Positions 42,853 through 52,800 of a DNA stretch of 64,000 nucleotides are shown here, one piece after another. The DNA comes from an uncultured Clostridia bacterium (GTDB lineage Bacteria; Bacillota; Clostridia; UBA1381), in assembly GCA_934486735.1 (NCBI GenBank), contig CAKSQL010000010.1, positions 1-64,000 of the forward strand, given 5' to 3'. The position numbers and the translations under genes are program-made. Every line of letters starts with the position of its first letter. Position 1 is the stretch's first letter. The notes beneath the pieces were generated by a model. The model did no database searches and was not told where the DNA came from. It saw only the letters and a program-made list of their open reading frames with translations.

Positions 42853-44613
42853 ATGAGAATTTTTGATAAAATCCAGGAAAAAGAGCAGAACGGCAGAGAG
42901 TCACAGCGGCGTGACGGAGCTGTTTTTAAAGGGCTTTGGAGCCGAAATACAATTTATGTGCGTCTTTTGGTGCTGATTTTGATTTTTTCGGCACTCCCCT
43001 GCGTGCTTATTGAGCTTTGGGCGAATTATTATATTAAAAATGTCGTTCTGAACCACTATATGGAGGAATATCTGGACGGAGTATATGAAAGTATTCAAAA
43101 CGGATTGAACCATTATATAGACCAGCTTGCGGCTTATTCGGTCTATGTGTTCTCCGATGGCGCAATCTACGGAATAAGCGACAGCAGGGAGCTGTCAAAC
43201 GAGGAAAAGGAGCAAAAGATAAGAGATTATCTCAACGGATATTGGAACAACTGCGAGCTGGCGGAAAATATTGATATAGTGACTGATGACGGCTTTACGA
43301 TAAGGAAAAAGCCGGAGCGGATAACGGGCGTTTCCGAAGAATTTTCAGATAGTCTGAAGCATACGAATATCAGACTTTTCGATGAAGTTGTTGAAAATGA
43401 CAAGGGCGAAAAATATCTTGTTTTCGGCAGAAATGTTTTCAATATGACAAAAAACAGGATGATGTTCAAGCTGTATATTTATGTCCCGGAGGAAAAGATA
43501 TACGGCGCATTGGCGGAGGTCAATAATAACGGGAATCTGTTCTTTCTCGCGGCGAATGATAAGGTAATCAGTCACCCGGACAAGTCGAATATCGGCAAAT
43601 ATATGATGCTCCCGGAGGAGACAAAGCATACCTCGGCGGACAGAGAATTATTTTACGATTACAGCCCCCTGAAGCTTAAGGCGGTTACGGATGCCGCGTG
43701 GTTTGTTGAGAGCAGAATGAGCTACAGCTGGCTTTACAAAACTACCGAGAATCTGCAAAGAGAAACGATGATAATTGTATTTTTTGCGGTTTGTCTTTCA
43801 CTCCTTTTTGCGATAATTATACCGATATCGCTTTTAAGGTCGGTTTCGGATTTAAAAAAACGAATGCGCGTATTTGTAAGCAACAGCTTGCACGACAGGA
43901 AGCTCCAGGGTTTTTCTTACAGAGAAATTGCCGAGCTTGAACAAAGCTTCAGCGGTATGGCGGAGGAGATAAACGAGCTGATCGAGCGCAATAACATAGA
44001 AAAGGAAAAGCAGCGGCGCGCCGAGCTGGCTGCGCTGCAGGCGCAGATTAATCCGCATTTTATATATAACGCGCTGGACGCGATTGCATGGTATGCGAAG
44101 ATAGAAAAGCAAAGTTATCTTGCCGATATGGTGTACGAGCTTGCAACTTTTTTCAGAATAAGTCTGCACAAGGGCGAGAATATAATCAAGGTAAGCGAGG
44201 AAATAAGCCATGTCGAAAGCTATATTGCAATAGAACAGATGCGTTTCCCGGGCGTGTTCGAGGTGGAATACAAAATCCAGGAGGATTTGCTCGACGAAAA
44301 AATGATAAAGATAATATTGCAGCCGATTGTGGAAAATTCGATAAAGCATGGCTTTGAGAATATGGACAGCGGCGGAAAAATAAATATTACAGGATATAAA
44401 AACGAGAACGGGGATATCATTTTTGAAATTGAAGATAACGGGCATGGAATGGATTTTAACCCGCTTTACGTGGAAAAAAGCAAGCGCGGCTACGGCATAC
44501 GCAATGTAAACGAAAGGATTCGTCTGGAATACGGCGAGGAATACGGACTTAGCTACAACAGTATTCCCGGCGAGGGGACGATAGTAAAGGTAAAACTGAA
44601 AAAAATCGATTAA
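42853..44613 (+). CDS. YesM-type sensor histidine kinase
   Basis: 586 residues. Membrane helix at about 32-54, extracellular sensor region to about 300, second helix about 305-325, HAMP, then His kinase domain of the YesM/LytS type: QINPHFIYNALDAIAWYA (His 402) and HATPase segments EDNGHGMD and GYGIRNVNERI. It phosphorylates the YesN regulator in response to an extracytoplasmic, probably carbohydrate, signal. A terminator follows. Confidence 0.92.
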   Translation: MRIFDKIQEKEQNGRESQRRDGAVFKGLWSRNTIYVRLLVLILIFSALPCVLIELWANYYIKNVVLNHYMEEYLDGVYESIQNGLNHYIDQLAAYSVYVFSDGAIYGISDSRELSNEEKEQKIRDYLNGYWNNCELAENIDIVTDDGFTIRKKPERITGVSEEFSDSLKHTNIRLFDEVVENDKGEKYLVFGRNVFNMTKNRMMFKLYIYVPEEKIYGALAEVNNNGNLFFLAANDKVISHPDKSNIGKYMMLPEETKHTSADRELFYDYSPLKLKAVTDAAWFVESRMSYSWLYKTTENLQRETMIIVFFAVCLSLLFAIIIPISLLRSVSDLKKRMRVFVSNSLHDRKLQGFSYREIAELEQSFSGMAEEINELIERNNIEKEKQRRAELAALQAQINPHFIYNALDAIAWYAKIEKQSYLADMVYELATFFRISLHKGENIIKVSEEISHVESYIAIEQMRFPGVFEVEYKIQEDLLDEKMIKIILQPIVENSIKHGFENMDSGGKINITGYKNENGDIIFEIEDNGHGMDFNPLYVEKSKRGYGIRNVNERIRLEYGEEYGLSYNSIPGEGTIVKVKLKKID

Positions 44614-44615
44614 AT

Positions 44616-44658
44616 AAAAACCGCGGAGAGACTTTCTTAAGTATTCTTTGCGGTTTTT
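44616..44658 (+). terminator. Terminator after the kinase gene
   Basis: AAAAACCGC (44616-44624) pairs with GCGGTTTTT (44650-44658). It separates the regulators from the transporter operon. Confidence 0.82.
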
Positions 44659-44791
44659 GACTATGTAAATGTGCACAAAGGCAGTTTGATGATAAAATAT
44701 TCATATATGTTGTTAATTTGTACAAAATATGTATTCCTCTGATACAATGCTGGTAAAAATGCACAATTTATTGCGGCTTTTAAAAAGATGA

Positions 44792-44852
44792 CAGGATTTC
44801 AAAAGAAATAGCAGGATTTCCTATGGCTTTTTGGTTGTTAATATTGTATAAT
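44792..44852 (+). promoter_or_regulatory. Activator-dependent promoter with direct repeats, candidate YesN site
   Basis: CAGGATTTC occurs twice, at 44792-44800 and 44812-44820, exactly 20 bases apart (two helical turns). The second copy abuts a poor -35 (44824-44829), while the -10 at 44847-44852 is a perfect TATAAT. A good -10, weak -35 and tandem half-sites are typical of promoters activated by AraC-type proteins. Binding by the YesN gene upstream is inferred. Confidence 0.6.
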
Positions 44853-44895
44853 TAAATTATAAAATAATTGTTAATGAAAAGAGGAGGCAAAATTA

Positions 44896-46302
44896 ATGAA
44901 TAAGAAAGTAGTTGTAACAATGTTGGCAGTATCAATGCTGACTGCAGGGCTGTCATCCTGTAAAACAAAGCAGGCGAACAGTGATGCGGATGCATCAAAG
45001 GTAACTGTAAGCATAGGAGAGTGGCCATCAGAAAACAGACCGCTGGAGCAGGAAAAGTACGAGGGATACATAAAAGAGATGGCGGAAAAGTATCCGGATG
45101 TAAAGATTGTTCCGGATGAGTGGGCATATGATGTTCAGACATTTTTGCCGAAAGCGTCCTCGGGACAGCTTCCGACAATGTATACATGCTATTTGACGGA
45201 AACAAAGAAAATTATAGACGCAGGCTATTCGGCTGATATCACAAAAGTTCTTGAGGAACTTGGATATGCGCCTTATCTCAAAAAAGATATAATGGAGCTT
45301 TGCGAAAAGGACGGAAAATATTACGGCGTACCGCAGGATTTCTATACAATGGGTCTTGCGTGCAATGTGGAGCTTTTCCGGCAGGCAGGTCTTTTGGACG
45401 AAAACGGAGTTCCCAAATTCCCGGACACATGGGAGGAGCTTGCGGAAACAGCGTCCGAAATAAAGAAAAAGACCGGACAGGCAGGATTTGTTTTGCCGAC
45501 AATAAACAATTGCGGCGGCTGGCATTTTATGAATATCGCCTGGGCGTTCGGAACGGAGTTTATGAAGCAGGAGGGCGACAAGTGGATTGCAACCTTTGAC
45601 AGCCCGGCGTGTATAGCGGCATTACAGTACATAAAGGATTTGAAATGGAAATATGACGCACTCCCGGAAAATTCGCTTATAGACCAGCCTGAAATGCAAA
45701 AGCTGTTCGCTGTCGACCAGGGTGCGATGTATCTCACTTCCGGACCGGATGTACAGCTTACCGAGACATATGGCATGTCTGTTGACAGATTCTCAATCAC
45801 AAAGATACCGAAGGGCAGTGCCGGAAGATTCGCTCTTATGGGCGGAAAAACAAGAATGTTCTCGCCGGAGGCGACAGAGGAGCAGATTAAGGCTTGCTTT
45901 GAATGGCTTGAGGTTGCAAACGGATTTAAACCGGCACTTACAGAGGAAGAACAGGCAGAATACATTGATAAACTCAAAAAAATTGCAGAAACATCCATAA
46001 AGCAGGGATATATATTCTATACGGCAAGTACAGGTATTTGGGACATTCCGGAACTGACTGCCAAAGCGGAGGAATTGTCTCGGAAAATGGCAAATGTAGA
46101 TTTGAAGCTTGTTGACGGAAAAGTAAAAGCAACAGATGTGACAGTTAAGCCGGAGGAGCCGATGAACTGTCAGGATTTGTATGCAATACTTGATTCGTGC
46201 ATACAGGCAGTGCTTACCGACCAAAACGCAGACCCTGCCGCATTGATAAAACAAGCAAATTCGGACTTCCAGAAAAACTATCTGGATAAGGCTGCCGAAT
46301 AA
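44896..46302 (+). CDS. Sugar ABC transporter substrate-binding lipoprotein
   Basis: 468 residues, cluster B/D extracellular solute-binding family. Lipoprotein signal with lipobox LSSC at about 20-23. It has the usual oligosaccharide-binder stretches: WGYDVQTFLPKASSGQLPT-like region, YYGVPQDFYTMGLACNVELF and FPDTWEELAETASEIKKKTG. It delivers sugars to the two permeases downstream. AGGAGG-like site (AGAGGAGG) before the ATG. Confidence 0.93.
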   Translation: MNKKVVVTMLAVSMLTAGLSSCKTKQANSDADASKVTVSIGEWPSENRPLEQEKYEGYIKEMAEKYPDVKIVPDEWAYDVQTFLPKASSGQLPTMYTCYLTETKKIIDAGYSADITKVLEELGYAPYLKKDIMELCEKDGKYYGVPQDFYTMGLACNVELFRQAGLLDENGVPKFPDTWEELAETASEIKKKTGQAGFVLPTINNCGGWHFMNIAWAFGTEFMKQEGDKWIATFDSPACIAALQYIKDLKWKYDALPENSLIDQPEMQKLFAVDQGAMYLTSGPDVQLTETYGMSVDRFSITKIPKGSAGRFALMGGKTRMFSPEATEEQIKACFEWLEVANGFKPALTEEEQAEYIDKLKKIAETSIKQGYIFYTASTGIWDIPELTAKAEELSRKMANVDLKLVDGKVKATDVTVKPEEPMNCQDLYAILDSCIQAVLTDQNADPAALIKQANSDFQKNYLDKAAE

Positions 46303-46320
46303 TGATTAAGTAAGGAAAAT

Positions 46321-46401
46321 GCTAATGCGTAAAGATAAACACTTTACGCATTAGCGACCTTGTGAATGACAGTTAAAAGTGTAAAGGCTCTGACTTTACG
46401 C
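46321..46401 (+). repeat. Tandem inverted repeats between the binding protein and permease genes
   Basis: A perfect 14-bp inverted repeat, GCTAATGCGTAAAG (46321-46334) with CTTTACGCATTAGC (46342-46355), is followed by a smaller one, GTAAAG (46381-46386) with CTTTAC (46394-46399). The shared GCGTAAAG/CTTTACGC core allows alternative pairing between the two. There is no T-run. It probably stabilises the binding-protein message or partly terminates, so that more binding protein than permease is made. Confidence 0.75.
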
Positions 46402-46425
46402 TGATGAAAGGGTTGAGATTTGTAA

Positions 46426-47328
46426 ATGGAGAGGAAACTAAAAACCCGCAGGGGCATCGGGAGCATTTTCAGACAAAATATTACGGCGTGGATATTGCTT
46501 TTGCCGAGTCTGCTTCTGTTTTATTTTCTTGTTTGGCGGCCTATAGGTACCGGACTTGTTTATTCGTTTTTTAAATTAAAAAATTATGTTCCGATTGAGT
46601 TTGTCGGACTTAAGAATTATCATGATGTTGTTACTGATATGCTTTTTATAAAAACGCTTGTGAACAGTGCAAAGTATGTACTGTGGTCGTTTGTAATCGG
46701 ATTTTTGCCGCCGATAATTTTTGCGGTGATATTGAATGAAATTGTACATATGAATGCGTTTCTAAAGTTTTCGATATATTTTCCGCAGATAGTTCCGGCG
46801 GTCGCCGCAGCACTTATATGGTACTTTTTGTATCTGCCGGGAGACGGCGGCGTGCTGAACATAATATTGCAGAAGATAGGACTTCCTCAGCAGCAATGGC
46901 TTCAGAACTCAAAGCAAACCATTCCGCTCATAATCGTGATGATGACATGGCAGGGGTGCGGCGGTTCGATGATTTTGTATCTTGCATCGCTGCAAGGGAT
47001 AAACCAGGAGCTTTACGAGGCGGCAAAAATAGATGGCGCGAACATTCCGACAAGATTTGCAAATGTTACGCTGCCGGCGATATTCCCGATAATTCTTTTG
47101 CAGTTTGTGCGTCAGATAATCGGAGTGTTCCAGGTAATGATCGAGCCGATGACTATGACCGGCGGAGGACCGAACAACGCGTCAATCAGCTTAAACCTGC
47201 AGGGCTTCAATTATGCATTCAAGAACTTTCAGCCGGAGCGTTCGCTCGCGTTGGGAGTTATAACATTTTTGATATTAATGGTTGTCACCTGCTTCTACTT
47301 TAAAATGCAGAAGAAATTCGGAGAATAG
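46426..47328 (+). CDS. Sugar ABC transporter permease (MalF/LplB-like)
   Basis: 300 residues with six predicted helices. The EAA loop YEAAKIDGANIPTRFANVTLPAIFP contacts the ATPase. The N-terminal charged segment plus WILLLPSLLLFYFLVWRP is typical of the first of the two CUT1 permeases. The ATPase (MsmK/UgpC type) is not in the window and is probably shared with other importers. Confidence 0.93.
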   Translation: MERKLKTRRGIGSIFRQNITAWILLLPSLLLFYFLVWRPIGTGLVYSFFKLKNYVPIEFVGLKNYHDVVTDMLFIKTLVNSAKYVLWSFVIGFLPPIIFAVILNEIVHMNAFLKFSIYFPQIVPAVAAALIWYFLYLPGDGGVLNIILQKIGLPQQQWLQNSKQTIPLIIVMMTWQGCGGSMILYLASLQGINQELYEAAKIDGANIPTRFANVTLPAIFPIILLQFVRQIIGVFQVMIEPMTMTGGGPNNASISLNLQGFNYAFKNFQPERSLALGVITFLILMVVTCFYFKMQKKFGE

Positions 47329-47339
47329 GGGGTAAGCTT

Positions 47340-48230
47340 ATGAAAGCATTTAATATCAAAGAAACAGGGCTTATAACCTCGGTGGATTTTAAGCAGAAGC
47401 ATATACGAATCGGATATTGGATAATGTTCGCAATTATACTTGCCATTGCACTGGTATTTCTTTTCCCGGCGCTTTGGATAATATTGTCCAGTTTTAAGGA
47501 TGTTAAAGAATTTTTAAGCACACCGCCGACGCTTTTTCCGCATAGCTTTCACCCGGAAAAACTTGTTGAGGTGTGGAAAAAAATGAATATATCATTGTCG
47601 TATCTCAACACAATGATAGTTGCGTGCGGCGACATGTTTTTTGCGATTGTTATTAACGGTCTGGCAGGATATGTTGTGTCAAGACTTAAGCCAAAGGGTT
47701 CGAATCTGTTTTTCGTTCTTGTGCTGTGGTCGATGATGCTGCCAAGTTCGGTGAGCCTTGTGCCGCTGTTTATGACATTTCAGGATTTCCCGGTGTTCCA
47801 TTTCAGCATGATGGACACATACATGCCGATGTGGCTGATGAAAGGTGCAAATGCATTCAATGTATTGCTGTTTAAGAGCTTTTTCGATTCGATATCTATA
47901 TCGTACATAGAAGCGGCGAGAATCGACGGATGCACCGATTTGGGGATTTTCAGAAGAGTAATTCTTCCTCTTTCCAAGCCGGTGGTTGCAACGGTTGCAA
48001 TTTTCAGCTTTAACGCATCGTGGGCGGAGTTTTTGTGGCCGTACCTTGTGCTGAAAAGTAAAACGCTTTACACTGTCCCGGTTCAGATTTTCAGAATGAA
48101 GAGCGCAGGATTTTTGATGGATCAATATGTAATTGTGCTTTTGTTTGCAATGATTCCGTCGATGATTATGTTCCTGCTGTTCCAAAAACAGATTATGAAC
48201 GGGGTATCACTCGGAGGAATAAAGGGTTGA
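47340..48230 (+). CDS. Sugar ABC transporter permease (MalG/YtcP-like)
   Basis: 296 residues, six helices, with the EAA motif YIEAARIDGCTDLGIFRRVILPLSKP. The C-terminal FQKQIMNGVSLGGIKG is characteristic of the YtcP/UgpE group. It is 11 bases after the first permease and pairs with it. GGGGG before ATG 47340. Confidence 0.93.
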   Translation: MKAFNIKETGLITSVDFKQKHIRIGYWIMFAIILAIALVFLFPALWIILSSFKDVKEFLSTPPTLFPHSFHPEKLVEVWKKMNISLSYLNTMIVACGDMFFAIVINGLAGYVVSRLKPKGSNLFFVLVLWSMMLPSSVSLVPLFMTFQDFPVFHFSMMDTYMPMWLMKGANAFNVLLFKSFFDSISISYIEAARIDGCTDLGIFRRVILPLSKPVVATVAIFSFNASWAEFLWPYLVLKSKTLYTVPVQIFRMKSAGFLMDQYVIVLLFAMIPSMIMFLLFQKQIMNGVSLGGIKG

Positions 48231-48259
48231 TAGAAATATGAATGAGAGGAAGATTTAAA

Positions 48260-49531
48260 TTGTCGCTTGAAAACAAAAAAACAGGAAAATTTTTGCTTAA
48301 TAAAAATATTTCGGCAAAAGCGAATACAGCGGTAAATAAGTCGGAATTAATTAGGTTTTGGCATAATTTTAGTTTTGGAGTTTCGCGGCTTAAAATAGAA
48401 GAAACCGATGAGTTTGTTTTCTCTGTCGGAAATGCTGCAAAACCGGAACTTGCTGATTATGCATACGCAGTCAATATTGAAGAAGACGGGATTTTCGTTG
48501 CAGCGAGCAACGAGAAAAATCTTATATACGGATTCATGACGCTTTTGAATATGATTCAAATGGATGAACCGGAATGCGCATATCTGAAATGTTGTGAGTT
48601 GAGAGAAAGTCCGAAAATAAAGATTCGTATGGCGCACTTTTGTGTTTTTCATGATACCGAACTTTGGGAGTTGGAAAAGTTTGTAAAGCTTTGCGCTGCG
48701 CTTAAGTATTCGCATGTTATTGTTGAGTTTTGGGGAATGTTGAAGCTTGACTGCATGAAAGAACTTGCATGGGAGCGAGGGTTTGATAAGAATCAGATAA
48801 GTCCCATAATCAAAACGGCAAATGAACTTGGACTTGAAATCGTGCCGATGTTTAATCACTGGGGGCATGCGTCGGCAGGTCAGCTTATGCATGGAAAGCA
48901 TGTTGTTCTCGATCAAAATCCGTCGCTGCAATATCTGTTCAGTGATGGCGGTTGGAGGTGGAGAATAGAGAGAAACGATGTAAGGGTGCTGCTGAGACAA
49001 ATTCGTGCGGAACTTGAGGAGTTATGCGGCGCGGGTGAATATTTTCACATAGGCTGCGATGAGGCGTTTGGATTCGGATATTCAAAGCATGAAACAGATG
49101 AACTTGCAGAGTTTATAAATGAAGTGAGTGACGAATTAAAGCAAAGCGGAAGAAAGGCAATAATGTGGGCGGATATGCTGCTTAGTCAAAGAAACGGTGA
49201 TGAATATGTATGCAACGCACCTGATATAGAGAGCGAAAAATATATGATGTCAAAACTGAATAAGGAAATTTTAATGGCAGATTGGCAATATACTGTTAAA
49301 AAATTGCCGGTTGAGACTTCAATAGCCCTTAAAAAAGCAGGTTTTGATGTGCTGATTTGTCCATGGGATATCAGTGATGATGCCTGTGACGCCTGCGTCG
49401 GAACAGCAAAGGAATATGAGCTTGGCGGAGTGCTTCATACCACCTGGCACACATTGACAAGCGGATATCAATATGTAAGCAGGGTAGCGGCAGAGTGTTG
49501 GAGCGATGAAAAAAAGCCAACTATATTTTAA
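48260..49531 (+). CDS. GH20-like glycoside hydrolase, cytoplasmic
   Basis: 423 residues, no signal peptide. The N-terminal GH20b-like part (GIFVAASNEKNLIYGFMTLLNMIQ) is followed by a barrel with HIGCDEAFGFG, which matches the family 20 His-X-Gly-Gly-Asp-Glu catalytic pair, here with Cys for the second Gly. The enzyme class removes beta-GlcNAc or GalNAc residues; this protein could be a divergent relative. TTG at 48260 follows AGAGGA by nine bases; ATG at 48242 is an alternative with a poorly spaced site. It is the last gene of the ABC operon, so the likely substrate is an imported oligosaccharide. Confidence 0.75.
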   Translation: MSLENKKTGKFLLNKNISAKANTAVNKSELIRFWHNFSFGVSRLKIEETDEFVFSVGNAAKPELADYAYAVNIEEDGIFVAASNEKNLIYGFMTLLNMIQMDEPECAYLKCCELRESPKIKIRMAHFCVFHDTELWELEKFVKLCAALKYSHVIVEFWGMLKLDCMKELAWERGFDKNQISPIIKTANELGLEIVPMFNHWGHASAGQLMHGKHVVLDQNPSLQYLFSDGGWRWRIERNDVRVLLRQIRAELEELCGAGEYFHIGCDEAFGFGYSKHETDELAEFINEVSDELKQSGRKAIMWADMLLSQRNGDEYVCNAPDIESEKYMMSKLNKEILMADWQYTVKKLPVETSIALKKAGFDVLICPWDISDDACDACVGTAKEYELGGVLHTTWHTLTSGYQYVSRVAAECWSDEKKPTIF

Positions 49532-49872
49532 AAAATGCGGCACTTATGCGAAAAATAAACCCGAACAGTAATTACGAAAAATCAGGTTGGGCAAAGCGCG
49601 AGACGGGAATAAAGCTTTAATATGCTGTCGATAGTATCATTTTTTTCAGAGATGAAGTTCCGCTTTCGCTGCGTTAAAATACTTAGAAATCTGTCAATGA
49701 TCACTTTCATTTTTGCCTTGTGAAATCAAAAATTCTTTCTCAAAACTCTATGACCTTAAAAGGATAGGGATTTTAACAGAAACGCAGAGGCAGATGACGT
49801 TTTGTGCGTTTCTTTAAAATAATAATCCGGACAACTGTTCGGAAATATAAAAATAAGGAGTGTTTCTAAAAA
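49532..49872. other. Non-coding gap before the secreted-protein genes
   Basis: About 340 bases without a credible gene. The only clear structure is a hairpin AGAAACGC (49778-49785) with GCGTTTCT (49806-49813), loop of 20 bases, followed by TTAAAATAA; it may be a weak terminator of the preceding operon or leader structure. No consensus promoter is convincing, although one must exist here if 49873 onward is a separate transcript. Confidence 0.5.
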
Positions 49873-52800
49873 ATGAAAAAGAAACTTATTTCATCAATTT
49901 GCGCATTGGCGATGGCTTCTTCATGTCTGCCTATGCTGGCGCACGCTGACGAGACCGATACGCTTTATGTGCTGTCGGACAACACCTTTACGGCGGCTGA
50001 TAAAAATTTGTATGCGCAAAGCGGAACAACGCTCACAAATTTCGAAACGGGAGCGGAGTACAAGTGGTCTGACGATTCAAATGCAGAGCTGAGACAATTT
50101 GACGGCTACGGAAAAACAAGACGTTCAACGCTGCCTTATTTCGGCGACGAAATGACCGGCGGAAATTTAGAGAACGACGGTCAGCCTTATCTGACGTGGA
50201 CATCATGGGGCAGCAATGTATGGTCAACGGCGGAATTTGACTTAAAGGATGTTTACAGCGTAAACGGCGTGGACGTGTGGCAGATGATTCAAAACAATTC
50301 AAACGGACATGTATGGCAGATGGGCGATATCGAAATATATGCCGGCGAAACAAAGGATAATATGCAGAAGGTATGGTCAGGGTCTGCAAATACAATGACT
50401 GCCGACGAAATTTATATTTCGGACGAGGATGCCGCAAAGGGCGCTGTGAAAAGAAAGGCGGTAAATACTCCGGCGGCATTTGCCGCAGTGAATGCAAGAT
50501 ATATTAATGTAAAGATTAAAAAAGCTCCGAGTCTTACAATTGGTGACAAAACTTATACTATCGGACAAATGAGACCTGCCGAAATGGTAATCTTCGGCAA
50601 ACCGATAAAAAGCGAGACTCAGATTAAAGTAACCAAGGAAATTGAGAAGATTGAAAAAATCATGGAAGCCGGTCTTTATCTTACAAGCGAAAGCGTTCAA
50701 GCGCTCAACGGTGCACTGACAGACCTTAAGGCTTTGGACGGTACGGATGACGATCTGGCAGCTGTAGCCATCGATGATGCCGAGGCAGCTGTTTCGGGTG
50801 TTAGCTATTCGGGCACACATTACACTCTTTCGGGAAATAAGTGGACAGAATGGGATACATCGAAGTTTTACAGCATATGGGATCCAGATATGACGCTTGA
50901 ATCTCTCGGAAATGTCGCAAGCTATAACTACATGGAGGCGGATTCAATACAAAATCAGAGTAAAGAAGATCCGAATTGCACTAAGCTTAACAGCGGTGAC
51001 ATTTACAACAGTTCAAGCACTGTATGGACTGCATGGGATTCACCGAGACCGATAGCTGTAAAATTTGATCTTGGAGCAAAATATGCGGTTGATCGCGTAG
51101 ATGTTATCCAGGATATCATGAATAACGCAAACTCTATGAGATATGTTGAAGTGTATCTGTCGGAGGACGGCGTGAACTACTCAAAGGCAGGCGGCGCTGC
51201 CGGCGTAAATGATAACAAGATCGAGGGCGACCACAGCAACGCACGCTATCCGCATGACCATGCAATGACAGCTGTAAAATTTGCGGCACAAAGAGCCAGA
51301 TATGTAATTGTTGTTGCAACCAGACTCGCAAATCAGCTCAGACTTGCAGATATTGCTGTATTCGGATACAAAAATGATGCCGAGCTTACAATTGCGGACG
51401 CTGAAAAATATATTGACGCAGCTGAATATTACACTGCCGATTCAATAGCAAATCTCAAAGATGCAATCGAAATCGTACGTGCAGGCGGCGATGTATCGGG
51501 AATTGAAAATGCATGCAATGCACTTGAAATTGTAAATCCGAGATATGTTCTTTCGGGCAATAAATGGACAGATGGAGATAAAACATATTACAGAGAATTG
51601 TCACCATCGATTGAACTGAACAACTATACCAACAAGCCGACATATAAATGGGCAGAGGGTTCAAGCGTACAGTGCGGTCAGCTTGATGCAAACTGTGATC
51701 GTATGAACGGTGGAAAAATCATGGACATGGACGGCACAAACGGAACAAGCACAAAGTGGGATGACCCCAAGCCCGGTATAGCACTTTGGGATTTGGGAAC
51801 AACCGCGATGGTTGACAGAGTTGATGTGTTCAGCGACTATAGTGCAAACAAACAGCTCGGAACGGTAAAGGTAAGAGTGTCTGAGGACGGCGAAAACTTT
51901 ACAGAGATAAAGACAATAAAAGCTCCGGGCGAGTATACAACGACTCAGACATTGCATATGGCATCGGTAAGATTCGCTCCGGTAAAGGCGCGCTATGTTG
52001 AAGTTACCGCATTGAGAGCAGACAGACCGGCGGTTATGACCAACATTAACGAGATGACGATATTCGGAATCGGCAAAGATTATTCAAAGCTTGTTAAAGA
52101 ACTCTACATGTACAGCGACAGTGCACTTGAGGGTGCAAGAGAGTTTATGAGCGAGACGGACTACGGTGAATTGTCGGCACTTGTTGCAGAGGGCAGACAG
52201 ATTATCGCAGAGCAGACAGCTTCAAAGGCAGACGCAGACGCAAAGGCTGATGCGATAGCTGATAAGAACAGCAGTATCGCATATCCGAACGTCGGGGCAT
52301 TGACAAACAATGCCGAGGAGCAGTTCTGCCCGGGCGTTGACAATGTCAATGCCGGATTGACATACACGATAACTTCGTCGGATTCGCAGTCCGAATTTAT
52401 CACAAATGACAAGAATCTCAGCAAGCTGACGGGCGGCGCGATTGCGTCGACCAGCGGCGAGAACGCAGTATACGGACGTTACTACGGCGATGCTGAAATA
52501 AGCGTGGTATTCAATGCACACCAGCAGCTGTATTTTACAGGCGCGGATGTCTTTGAATGGGCAAATGATACCCTAGGTGTTTCTTCGATGTCGGTAGCGG
52601 TGAGTGAGGACGGCAAAACCTATACTGAGATAGCTTCGGAAAACTCGGGATATGTGAACGGTTCGGACGGCTTGGCAAGACCGGAGGGTTCGAGCTCGGT
52701 ACTTAATAAGATTTCGGCAGGCTTCCTGCCCGTTAAAGGACAGTATATAAAAATTACGACAACAAAACGAGGATATCAGCAGGTTATCGGAGAAATAGTA

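Noticed and set aside
43852..44676. 274-codon minus-strand ORF opposite the YesM gene
   Set aside because: It overlaps the kinase domain on the other strand and has no plausible start site or family.
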